NCBI GenBank assembly: GCA_036872755.1
Contig: JAVHNS010000007.1
Location: 1,674,001 to 1,738,000, forward strand
Source of the DNA: Orbilia blumenaviensis
Lineage: Eukaryota; Ascomycota; Orbiliomycetes; Orbiliales; Orbiliaceae
Length of the DNA: 64,000 bases
Direction of reading: 5' to 3'
In this document: in pieces, positions 37,565 through 48,447 of the stretch
Layout: each line of letters begins with the position of its first letter
How positions within the stretch are numbered: position 1 is the stretch's first letter
Notes under the pieces: generated by a model
What the model saw: the letters and a program-made list of their open reading frames with translations, nothing else
The model's database searches: none
Told to the model about the DNA's origin: nothing
Position numbers and translations under genes: made by a program

Positions 37565-40176
37565 CTATTTCTCCTTCGCTGCCATTTCCTTCTCATGCGC
37601 AGCAATCAACTCCTTCTGATGCTGTGGCATAGCAGGGCTATACTTCAAAAACTCCATCGTAAATTCTCCCTTTCCTTGCGTAGCGGCTCTAAGCACGCTC
37701 GAGAATCCGAACATGCTATGTAAGCCAGCTTCCGCATACATCGTAAAATCATCAACACCGATCTCGGTGTCTTCAATCATTGCATTTCGTTTATTCATCA
37801 ATCCCACAATCGCACCCTGGAACTCTCCGGGCGCCGAGATGGCGACACGCATGATAGGTTCCAAAATGATAGCCTTAGCGTCCTTGAACGCCTTCCGCAT
37901 AGCCTGCTGAGTTGCGATCTTGAACGCCATTTCAGAAGAATCAACAACGTGGGTTGCACCATCGTTAACCGTCATCTTACAGCCGAGAACTTTGTGGCCC
38001 AGTAAAGGCCCCTTATCACAGCTGGCCCTGAATCCCTTTTCACAAGCAAAGATGAATTTCTCGTCGATAGCTCCTCCGAAAACTGCGTTTTCGAAGATAT
38101 TCTCTCCTAAGTCACCAGTTGGCTCCACAAATCCGGCGACTCTGGCGAAATCTCCTGCACCACCGGATTGCTTCTTAAGTGTGTGATCGAATGCAACCTT
38201 CTCCGTAACTGTTTCGCGGTAAGCAACCTTCGGTTGACCGGTGATGCAGTCCACGTTGTATTCTCTTCGCATTCTTTCCACGTAGATCTCAATGTGTAGT
38301 TCCCCCATGCCTGAGATGATTGTCTCTTGGGTTTCTGAGTCCTGGGTGACTCGGAAGGTTGGATCCTCACGTTGGAAGCGGGACATGGCTTTTGAGAAGT
38401 TGGCGGTTTGGTTGTTGGATTTGGGTTTTATGGCGAGGGAGATGACGGGTTCGGGAACGTGCATCGATTGCTGCGGAGAGGATATTATTAGTTATGTTTT
38501 GTTTCTCCCGTTTTATTTCTCAAACGACTCCGGGGAAAAAAAAGAATGTTAAGGGAGGAGAGTGTAGGGTACTAACGAGAGTATAAGACTGCTGTCCATC
38601 CGAAAAGGTATCACCAGAAGCACACTCCACTCCAAAGACTGCGCAAATCTCACCAGCTCCGATACTCTCCACGTCCTCCATTTCATCAGAGTGCATTCTC
38701 ACTAATCTGGGGACCTTGACTTTCTTTCCTGTTCTGATGTTAAACACAAACCCTCCCTTTTTCAGTGTTCCTTGGTACACTCTGATATAAGTCAACTGTC
38801 CGAAGTTGCTTTCTTCGAGTTTGAATGCAAGCCCAATAAATGGTGCTTGTGTATGTGGGATCAAGGCGACTGGCATTTCCTTCCGCTTGCGGTCCAAGGC
38901 GGTGTTCTTGACTTCAGCGGGCTGGGGCAGGTAATTAATAACACCATCAAGCATAGGTTGCACACCCTTGTCTGCCAGCGCCGAACCCATGAATACAGGT
39001 GTGAACTTCAATGCCAAAGTAGAGCGTCTGATAGCGGCATGAATCTGGTCATTCGTAGGAATCTGTTCTTCAAGCCAAATTTCCGCGATTTCGTCATCAA
39101 CATCCGCCAAAGCAGCTATCAGAGCCGATTTCTTCTCCTTCGCTAGTTCCTTGCAGTGTTCTGGAATATCATCTGTTTCCTTGACAATATTTCCCCTGTG
39201 ACCTTCGAAGTAAATAGCCTTCATTCTGACCAAGTCGATAACACCCCTAAGCTGGTCCTCGGTTCCAATGGGGATTTGTACTGCTGCCGCCGGGATTTTT
39301 AGCTTTTGGTTCATCTGGTCGATAACTTTGAACGGGTTGGCACCCATCCGGTCGAGCTTGTTGATAAATGAAATTCTTGGGACGTTATAACGTCTCATCT
39401 GACGATCAACGGTAATGGTCTGAGATTGCACGCCTCCAACAGCACAGAGGATCATAACAGCTCCATCCAGAACTCTCAATGCCCTCTCCACTTCAACCGT
39501 AAAATCGATATGGCCCGGCGTATCGATCAAATTGATATGATACTTCTGATCAACGCCCTGATCATCCTTCTTCGTCCAGTTGCAAAACGTAGCAGCGGAT
39601 TTGATGGTGATTCCCTTTTCGCGCTCAAGGTCCATGCTATCCATCTTTGCACCAACGGAGTCTTTGCCTCTGACTTCGTGGATTGAGTGGATTCGGCCGG
39701 TGTAGTAGAGGACTCGTTCCGTACATGTTGTTTTTCCGGAGTCGATATGAGCGGCTATACCGATGTTTCGGAGATGGGAGAGACGGGAGAGCTCGGCGGG
39801 ATCTAGACGGGCTAGGATACCGTCCGTGGTGAGTGCATCCGCGCCCTGTGCTGCATCTGCGAGACTATTGTATTCGCATTGATAGTTATCCAATTAGCCA
39901 AATTATATCTAACTATAGACCCGAAAGAGGAAAACACAAAAAAAAAAAGCATTGAGAAGGGAAAGGGAAGCTTTACAGAGAAGCAGCGGCAGCGCTTTGA
40001 TGTCTAATACCATATGGAACACTATATCTCGAGTTGAGCAGCGAAGGAGCTATCGCCGATGTCCGGGTAGTTGTCGCCCTCGGAACCACTGTTCGGAGAG
40101 GTGTAGGTCGTGGAACGGCGGATAAGGAAGCAAATGAACGGCATTGTCGCCGTATTATATGGGATCTCGCCCTCAT
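37565..40176 (-). CDS. mef1: Mitochondrial elongation factor G1 (mEF-G1)
   Basis: Three exons on the minus strand, 40176-39977, 39864-38577 and 38470-37565, giving 797 aa. It is the translocase GTPase of mitochondrial translation. The N-terminus is Arg/Ser/Thr-rich with almost no acids, typical of a matrix presequence. The G domain has AHIDSGKTT (G1), GITIKSAAT (G2), DTPGHIDF (G3) and NKLDRMG (G4). Domain II follows, then domain III ([22 protein letters not shown]), domain IV with GGAGDFARV and domain V ending [11 protein letters not shown]. The ATG at 40176 is the first in frame; the frame upstream of it has only a TTG. Splice phases agree. The gene is divergent from the PBDC1 gene, 529 bp apart. 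Confidence 0.95.
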
Positions 40177-40705
40177 CTCTTGGAGGTATGACAGCAAGTA
40201 GAGCTGTCAATTGAGTGAAGCCGATGAAGTATGGTGGCTATTTGGTTGAGGGGTGGGATGGAATGTGTGAAGCTGCGCTTGTGAGTTGAGGTTTGGTTTT
40301 TCTTTGGTGAAGTTTTTTTTATTAAGCGGATGAGGCCTGTACGGCACCCGCGGCGATAACAGTGCGGCAGTTTAGATATAACGACAGGAGACTCAGATTA
40401 ACTGCGGAAAATTGTATTTTGATACTTATGCTAATTTCATATCTATATCAATCTTCGTATTTTACTTCACGCCCTACAAATGAGCTTTTCGTCTGAAGTT
40501 TCGTGATATAAAAATGGTACCGAATGCGGCACGGTGGGGCTAACCTTTCTACCCTGCAAAAAAAAGACTTTGTCGCAAAACCATCCCACCAAAAGGTCGA
40601 ACAGCCCCGCCATCCATCCATAGAACATATCACACAACAGAACCATCGATATCGATACCCCTCCATCGGCCATCGTAACAACATCATTCTTACATTAAAA
40701 TAACC
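40177..40705. promoter_or_regulatory. Shared divergent promoter, MEF1 / PBDC1
   Basis: A 529-bp gap between the start codons of two divergent genes, so both promoters must lie here. A GCGGATGAGG/CCGCGG-rich patch is near 40325-40365. No defined site can be named. Confidence 0.5.
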
Positions 40706-41755
40706 ATGTCATCCGTATTCAACGCCGAGACGGCGGAAAACTCCGAAGATGTAAATTTCCATTTCTAGTTTGACCTTAAATTACCGTGGATCACCACAAT
40801 TGGAAGTAAGCTAACATTGGTTGGAAATCTCAGATCGAGAAGCAGTTCGCCGTGAAAGGTACCCACAACCATATTCTACACTAGCTTAACCAACCACCGT
40901 TGTGGTCGAGAATGGGTCTCTAACTCCGCCTGCAAACGAATCGCACAGCCGTAATGTACATGCAAACCCACTGGGAACTGCTCACTCGCTGCCGTGGCTC
41001 CGATCTAAAACTCACTAAAATCGATGACGAGATCTACGAACACTTCAAGGAGATATTTCCAGAAGTCGATGTTTCGAAGAAGTTGGATGAGGATGCGATG
41101 AAGAGTAAGGATGGGAAAGAAAGGTGGAGGAATTTTATCAATGGTTATGAGAATAAGGTATTGGTCCAACTGTTTCATTCACTAGTTTGAGGGAATGTGG
41201 TGTAGAGCAGAGTTTGTTAATGTGCTTTTGGGGGTGGGAGGATAGGTCAAAGACTTCAATTTCGGGACTATGTTAAGGACGGAGCCGGGTGCAGAGTATG
41301 ATCAGGAAACGACGATATTTTGTAAGACCTTTATCCTCCTCCATGGATTCATATAAACTTGTGGGGGTACTAGTGGGCTAATAACTTTTGGGGGCCACAG
41401 CCGTTAGAATGCAGGTATGGAATCCTCCGTAAATCATTCCTTGAAAACTCGAGGAGCCGGCTAGTCTCATATGACCAAATATACTGCTATCAATATTGGT
41501 ATCGAGGCTGTGAGATGGCTTCTAAATATACCTTTGATAAAAGCCAACTTTATGCGAAACTTTTGTGGGAGCGTATCGCTGATAAGTAACACTTTTCTTC
41601 TTCTCTTCATCTAGTTTTATGCTATTGAGATTGCAAGGTATGTTGGGTGGTGGCTCCTGAGACTAGTGAATGTTGTATTTTGACTGATCAACGCAACCCC
41701 TTGCAGGAACAAACTAGGGCTAAATGACTGGATCTATGATAAAGCGCATGCATAG
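40706..41755 (+). CDS. PBDC1: PBDC1 / YPL225W-type protein (eEF1A chaperone family)
   Basis: Seven exons joined in phase: 40706-40750, 40834-40858, 40949-41157, 41246-41321, 41401-41414, 41615-41637 and 41707-41755. The product is 146 aa, the same length as yeast Ypl225w. The protein reads FNAETAENSEDIEKQFAVKA, then THWELL, LTKIDDEIYEHF, KERWRNFINGYENK, FNFGTMLRTE, RMQFYAIEIARNKLGLNDWI. Nearly every block has its counterpart in the PBDC1/polysaccharide-biosynthesis-domain family. In yeast this protein is reported to help nascent eEF1A fold; the older polysaccharide label is not supported functionally. Exons of 14, 23 and 25 nt make the gene easy to mis-annotate. Confidence 0.9.
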
Positions 41756-42387
41756 ATAGCGTTAAGTGGTACAGTGGTGTTTGCATTTTGAGGTACATAG
41801 GACCAATAGTTATTATGTAGAGTGCAAATTTGGCGGCTATTAGCTTTGGGGCGCTCTCTCTTTTTATTTTCATTTTGCTTTTTCTTCTTTTTTTTCCGCG
41901 AATTAAACAGCATTAGATACCATCTCGAGCGAAACTTAACATTTACTACTGTTGATCTAGCCGCCACTCTATAGCTTCGAGATTGCATCGCTCATTGATT
42001 CGAGCGGTTGGCTTAGATTTATGGGATACCTAGGTCTCCGGGATTGATCTTCTAGTTAGTGCAGAGAGCGAGTAGACCCGTAGAAATACCTCTATCAAGA
42101 AATATTGATATTGATAACTAGCTGGGAACTCCAACTAACAAAGCTATTGGGTATCTAGCGGTTATAAACTAGAACCCTACTATAGCGCGGGCTCATGTAG
42201 TAGCCATAACTCTAAATCCAGGTTCAGAAGGGGGCGTATCTATAACAAAAACAACATGCATATGGCGAAAAGGCACTAAGTGTTCTTTTGGAATATTATT
42301 AAATGCAAGCGAACAAAGAACTAAACCAATCCAACGAACATCTGGGTCTAAACCAGATTGTTGGATAGGCAGAAGCGGACTGTGTAC
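41756..42387. other. Convergent 3' intergenic region
   Basis: A 632-bp gap between the 3' ends of the PBDC1 gene and secreted protein A. Short minus-strand frames at 41688-41988 have no recognisable features. No gene is supported. Confidence 0.6.
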
Positions 42388-44063
42388 TCATGGTGCCTGT
42401 ACTTCAGTGACTTTCAAGGGGTCTGGGTCCTGTGGCTGGTGGTTTTCGGCCAAGAGGTCTCGCTTCTTCCATCCAACCCTGCCGCCACCTTGATCGAACC
42501 CGCCTCCAAACCCACCTCCAAACCCGCCTCCGTAACCACTACCCCCAGAGCCGGAACCACCACCATTAGGGTCGAAGAAAGCACGACCGGTGTAATCGTA
42601 CTGTGCTCCTTGATCCTGTCCAGTTCGCAGAAATTCCTCTAGTTGCTGAAGCCAGAAGTATTGCTCGGCAGGCATCAATTCTGGCGGGTTCGGTGGCTGA
42701 TATATCTCTTGGCCAAGTTGCCCGTATAGTGGAGGTGCTTGTTGGTAGTTTAATTCTGCGGCTTGATTCTCTATCAGTTGCTCCACGGGTGGAAGGGCCA
42801 CGATCTCAGGAGCCACGATCTCAGGAGCCACGATCTCAGGAGCCACAATCTCAGGAGCCGCAATCTCATTATTTCCCGGGAGATAACCGTCCAGGTCGAA
42901 CCCGATGGTTTGTCCTTGATATTGGCGAAGATGGGGATTAACCCTCCACCGCCAATGCCGGTTTGACGGATGCACCCGAACATAGGCGGGGATCCGGCTT
43001 ATCGCTTCCACGAAATCGTGGATCGTGTAGTGTCTATAGCCCTCACTCAATTTCGGCTGGCGTAGGAAGGCCGTGCAACGACAGTCTAGTATTGGTTCAT
43101 CATTGATTAGCATCGTCGTGTGTATTTCGGCATAGGCCTGTATAAACATATATATGCTTATGTTCTCTGCAATCTTTCATCTTGCTATGGTTATATCTAT
43201 CACAATTGGGAAACACACTAACCGTAGAGGCGTACACAGATCCCGATAGAGGAAGTAAGAATATATCGACGCTCCGGGACCGTCTCCGGCCTGGGAAGCG
43301 CATTCCCGTTCTTATCGCAGTACATGTCGAGATTCCTACAGTGTTCAAGCCGGGACCTTATACGCGTTCTAAACGTGGAAAGCCATCCTGCGTTACCGTC
43401 GCCGGCGGGATCTCCGTAGACGTCGAGATACAAAAGCATGTGCTTTCTAAACCTCGACTGTCGTATGTTATATCCCGATATATATTGAATAAGCGGAGCT
43501 CCCAATTCCCAGAACCGCATGTCAGAATTTTGATAAGGCAGCTGCATTCTAAGGATGTCTCGAAGTAGATTTGGGAAACGAGGAGAGGTGTTACATGCGA
43601 ACCGGATCTTCTTATCATAGAAGAGTGTCTCGTCAAGTACTGCGCGTCTGTTAGGCTCAAGCTCTTCCATAGCTGCTTTACGTGTATTGACATGAGTGAC
43701 GGTTTTTAGCGAATCCCTAGGGTCCCTGGGTCCCCTTGGCGATTCTCTGTCAAGCTGGGGGGGTGGTGATACCGTGGTGGCTTCGTTTTCGTGTGGAGTG
43801 GTTTTAGTATTAGTAGCGGTGGTCGTTGTCGAAAAACCTGAAAGCACTGCGGACGCGGTGTTGCTAAGTGCAAGGGAGCTAGCAGTCGGTAGGTAAGAGA
43901 GTGTACGTGATGTTTGCGGGCTCGAGGTAGCAACCGCTATGTCAGAGTCCTTGTGTGTGGATTGCGGAGCCGGGTAGGATACCCCCAGAACAGTGAACAG
44001 AAAAATAAAAACCGCTAGCACTAGCTGTGGGGACTGAAGTAAATGAATTTTCAAAGTGGCCAT
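42388..44063 (-). CDS. Secreted orphan protein A (Cys domain, low-complexity tail, KKRD site)
   Basis: Two exons, 44063-43236 and 43137-42388, giving 525 aa. No known family recognised. The ATG at 44063 opens a clear signal peptide with a run of Val/Ile/Phe/Leu ending near SYPAP. A Ser/Thr-rich stretch follows, then a globular region (about 140-340) with scattered Cys (FACNTS, EHCRNLDMYCD) and the block DCRCTAFLRQPKL-GYRHYTIHDFVEAISRIP. The C-terminal half is low complexity: an APEIV repeat, Gln/Pro/Tyr-rich, then Gly-rich (GGGFGGGF) ending in WKKRD, a possible Kex2 site. It is paralogous to the gene at 45691-47708: after the intron both share a T-M-(L/I)-I-N...C-x-C-x-A block and the same order of segments. 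The intron is 98 nt with a GTACGC donor. Confidence 0.65.
42797..42871. repeat. 15-bp in-frame tandem repeat
   Basis: About five copies of GCCACGATCTCAGGA, the last ones diverged, lie head to tail inside secreted protein A. On the coding strand they encode repeats of Ala-Pro-Glu-Ile-Val. The near-identity of the first copies suggests recent expansion. Confidence 0.8.
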
Positions 44064-45690
44064 GGCATTGCAAATCACAGGCGTTCGGTAACAAGACGCC
44101 GATGGGAAAATTTTGTAAAAGTCTATAAAAGTAGGATCATGACCAATTGATCAAATGCAACTAAGGATGCTGGGTCCAGCGGTCTCGGATACACTTCTAT
44201 ATATGTAGCTATGTAGACGAGCACCCAGGTGTATAGGTATGCGTATGTGTACTGGCCTAGCAATATATACTTGAGTATACTATAGTTACTACTCAGTCAC
44301 GCTCTCAAACTCAACCACTTGTTTGTTGGATTGATAGAAGCGCCTAAGAATTATATATATATATATATATATATGCGTGGCCTCATTTGAGGTACGAGAT
44401 ATATGAAGTTGTTGCTTAATTGTTGTGCATAATTTATAGCAGGGTGTAGCATGAAAACAAAAGGTCATTTGTATATGTACACTTACTAATGTTGTCCACA
44501 TATGCATTTGGTTCTATATCTGGCCTATACTCAACCCTTTTATGCGTGTGCAAGATATGTCTTTTACACCAATGATACAGTGGAAACAGTGGTCTCATTG
44601 AGCCACTCCATAGTCTTAAGCTTATCGGCTCTTCTCAATTTATGCCCAAGTACTTATTTAAGGGCCTACATGCCTACCTAACGGCCTTTCTGGGTACTTA
44701 CTAGTCTACTTACCTATCTCTTACTACCTCCAAGCCTATTTGTTATTAAGTTATTACATCAAATGGACTGTTTAGTGGGCAAGATGGCTAGCGACTTGGT
44801 TAGTACTAGACACTGTGCCAGAGCAATGAGTTTTTTTGAATGCCATTATAATCCAGTTATATTCAGGTATAATGGCCGTAATACCGTATTAATGCCGTAC
44901 TGACAATAATAACATCGCACTGATTTCCGGAACGGTAGTTAACCATGTTACACAACTGCGTCGTCCAACGTTTAAATTTTTAGCATAGATGAGTATACTA
45001 GTACGATATCGATAGTGTCGTCTGGTGAGCCGCCTGTTGTGATATTGTTTATATCATGGAATATGAGGGTTTTCTCTTTCAAGTGCCTGGCTGTTTATCT
45101 AAAGTAGCTGTTACACTCGACAGCAAAAAACACACCTCTTTAAAACCTTTGCACATATAAAATTAATTGAACCGAAACCTTAAAAGTGAGCCCTTCAAAC
45201 ACAGGCAAGCTCAACCGAGAAATGAGGCCCCTTTTATGGTGTATGAATAGGTCTACACAATCAAGTTGGTGCGGTCCGCGGTACCATTCTTATATAGTCT
45301 CATGCACACGCATCAATGGCGCATGGAATGGTTTAAATATCCCAGCTAAATTAGATAAGTAATACTAGCTGGCTCAATCTTTTAAACTTTGCGTATATAC
45401 AGATACATGATCCAAGGCGTATCAGCTTATACCGGTCTCGTAAAAAATTCTCCACGGATTGGTATGGCCTGCAACTACACTATAAAAACAAGGGGGGGTG
45501 CAGCAAATGTGACACTCAATAATATAGGAGCACCACTGGGTCAAATTATGACAATGGAAGCTCGCGGTTTACATATATTTCCCGCACCACGTAAAATCCC
45601 TGCCCGAGGGGCTGGGTAGTCTCTGTCCCAGCCGTTGTTGGCCACGGCTGTGGGGGGTTGGGGTCGTGTTAACGTCCCAGAGTTCAAAAT
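44064..45690. other. Intergenic region with AT microsatellite
   Basis: A 1.6-kb gap between the two secreted paralogs. It contains an AT dinucleotide run at about 44352-44374 and repeated TACTTA/TACCTA motifs near 44650-44730. A short plus frame at 45389-45619 lacks support. No gene is seen. Confidence 0.6.
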
Positions 45691-47708
45691 TTAGCCTTTT
45701 ACCTGTAGAACATGACCAAAGGGAGGCATCTGTCCTCCGGCTTCTTGACTGCCTTTGAGGTTGCTTTCAAGGGAGGAGTCTCGCTTCTTGAGCTTTCTTC
45801 GATGGAATCCGGACCAAGACCCACCACCACCACCACCGAAAGGCCCACGCCTGCCATCGAAATGTTCCCTCGGAACCCCCATTTGTCGGAGGTTCCTCCT
45901 ATCATCCTCTTCTTCATTCATTATATCTACACGTCTGCCTCCTACTCCCTGGAACTGAGGGGGCCGTCTTGGTGGGGGCTCGTAGATATCCATTTCGAAT
46001 ATTGGGTCTTCCGGATCTGCCATTTCGCCAGGGTAGTCGGGGTCGTCAACTGGAAGGTAAGGGTTGTTGTCGGGTTCACCAAGAGGAGCCCGTTGTTCAC
46101 GAAGCAAGTGAGGGTTGCTAAGCTCTGCTGAATTCCTGGGGGGCCGATTGCCAAGTTCCATTGGATGAATACCTGGTCTGGTGAGCCCCAGGGGCCCTCT
46201 AAGTTCAACTCCGGGTTCAACTGGAGCTGGGCGGGGCTGTGGTCTGTAAGGCAAGGGAGGGGCCGGGGAGTTGTCGGCGAAGCCGAATGGATTGTTCTCG
46301 GCTGGGTCATGGAATGGGCGGTGCTGTTGCCGTCCAAACAGAGGAGGTTCGTTGTCATAATTACCATGTTGGGCGTGGTCCGGTGGTGCGTCGTGGCGAC
46401 GGTATGATAACTCAAAATCGGCGGGGCGTAGCGGAGTTAGAGGCTTAGGCTCGTTTTTAAGGGAAAAAAAAGGGTTGCTTTGTATCGGGCCAATCTCCTG
46501 CTCGCCATAATTCTTAAACATTATATGAAGGAAATCCGGGATGCGTGACCACCCGCCGGGTTTCTGCCGCTCTAACTGTGCCTTCCATTCCTCTTCTATA
46601 ACAGGCCTCGGAACACTATACCGCCAACCCTGGTTCTCAGGTAAATTTCGGTATGCCTCGGGTATTTCATTGGCGGCTCTGGCAAGTTCTTGTAGGGTGT
46701 ACCGTCGACGGCCAACGGTAAGCTCTTTTGGGTGCCCTAATATTGCATAGCACTCACAACCTGGACACCAGTTACAGTTAATGACTTAGTTAGCCAATTA
46801 AACTTAGATCTATGGAATTTACGAGCTTGTCGACCTCGGCGTTGTACGTTTTTTTTGGTCTTGTTTCATACACTCATCGTGGCCACGGCCATAGCAACGA
46901 TCGTAAAAGGAATTTTGCTTGTTGGTAGCCTACCGAATATCATCCTGCATATAGCTGATCGCGATATACTGTCGCAACCATTGATACCGTAGAATCTGTC
47001 TCTGTTAAAATCTAGGGTACCCAACGGCGTACATCTGCAATTATTTATACAGGACTGCCTGTGTTCATCCCACATCTGTCTTTTATTTTGATCGCTAGGG
47101 AGACCAGACTTTTCGGAGACTTCATCAATATCGGCGACCGCTTTTACAATGGCGCTGACTTGGTTCTTGAACTCTTTGAAACTCCGTGAAGGGACACCAT
47201 AAGCCATTGCGCCGGAGGTTGCCCACTTGGAATTAGAATATTTATATAAAAGCGGCAGGAACTGATCAAATATGCCGCATCGTATTTTCGGAGCCCCCTC
47301 CGTATAGAAGAAACTGGGCCGTAGTTCCTGCACGCCCCGCCCCCGGCCGACTAGAGCACTCGCGTTTTCAGACTTGTTGATAGGCGAAAATCTGGAACCT
47401 GTATCGGTCGGCCGATTCCCGTCTTGTAGCTCTGTAACACTCACAGGCGTGGACGAATATTTGCCAGTTTCGACGCCGGTGAAAGAAGAGGCATTACTCT
47501 GTATTATATGGGTGTTTAAATGGCTAGTTGTAGCGTTGTGAGCGAAAGGGCTTACGCTCTGAGACCCGGGCCCCTTGACGGTAGTGGTAGGTGAAGTGCT
47601 ACCAATAGTTGAAATTACGGGTGTGGGATGAGCGCCACATATGGTAGTAAATGATAATATCGCGAGAATTAATAACGGGGGCCTGAAGTTAAGTAGTGCC
47701 CGGCGCAT
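45691..47708 (-). CDS. Secreted orphan protein B, paralog of A
   Basis: Two exons, 47708-46874 and 46784-45691, giving 642 aa. The ATG opens a signal peptide (LLNFRPPLLILAILSFTTICGA). A Ser/Thr-rich region follows, then a Cys-containing domain with IRCGIFDQFLP and SCINNCRCTPLG. The splice used is ATG-A|GTGTAT with acceptor CTAAG, chosen because it continues as ATMIINCNWCPGCECYAILGHPKEL. That mirrors TTMLINDEPILDCRCTAFLRQPKL in protein A, followed in both by a (Y/H)YT(L/I)xx(L/F)xxA motif. The tail is Pro/Asn/Asp-rich, then Gly-rich (FGGGGGGSW) and RRKLKKRD, a dibasic Kex2-type site as in A. Function is unknown. Intron placement differs from A by about ten codons, so one of the two junctions may need correction. 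Confidence 0.6.
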
Positions 47709-48447
47709 ATCGTTTCTTTGATATTTATTAAGAACTGGGGATAAATATTCAATATATACTGCCGTAATCAGAGAGCTATGGGCCTAGCTTACCATCCTAT
47801 CGAGAATAAGCTTAGTATCTTGGTATTTCGTGGGGATGCTTGGTCAACTACTGCGAGGGGGGCGTATTTATATCCACCGATGTGTATGGTATCTGTAGTC
47901 TTTACGTCCGGATCCTGATGCTTCTCTTCCAGTAAACAAGATATATTCCAATCCAACAGGATGATTAAATTCGGGAACTTCATCTAGATTAGATTAAACG
48001 CTGAATCCCTAACTCTAAACTTTTTTTTCTTTTTTTCGCGATAGTATTTTTTTTTGTCCAGTCTCGTAACTAGAGAATGGCGTTCGATGCCCATGAGAAA
48101 TTTAATATTATGCGTTGGAGAAGGTTAAGATGTTATATTTCCCAAAGCGGCCGTGCCGAGACTGGAAACGCCTGGCTGGTCGTGATGATCACGTGATATA
48201 CCGGATGCAGCAGAAGACAACACATTTCTTATAACAGACAACACAACAACACAATTGATTTAGGATGCAACTCCCAACCTCACCGCGTGTAGTTTGGTTA
48301 TAGGTACTAGTTGTGGCCAGTGGGTATGCTATTTATTAACCCTTTCTCTTATATAATTCCAAGTTAAACTTGAACTTTAGTAACTGTTCTACTTTTTCAA
48401 TTCAAAAACCTCACTTCATACTCTCTTTCGTATATATCTATATAATT
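47709..48447. promoter_or_regulatory. Divergent intergenic region, secreted B / ABC exporter
   Basis: A 739-bp gap between divergent starts. It contains T-rich runs near 48020-48055 and ACAACACAACAACACAA near 48236-48252. No gene is supported. Confidence 0.5.

Noticed and set aside
42797..42871. Short regular repeats as a CRISPR-like array
   Set aside because: Fifteen-base units without spacers, in frame inside a coding exon of a eukaryotic gene.
45389..45619. 76-codon plus-strand frame between the secreted paralogs
   Set aside because: No recognisable feature and no conserved splice extension.
44064..48447. Search for a farnesylated (CaaX) a-factor-like precursor near the exporter
   Set aside because: No short frame ending in a convincing CaaX box was noticed by eye; not an exhaustive search.
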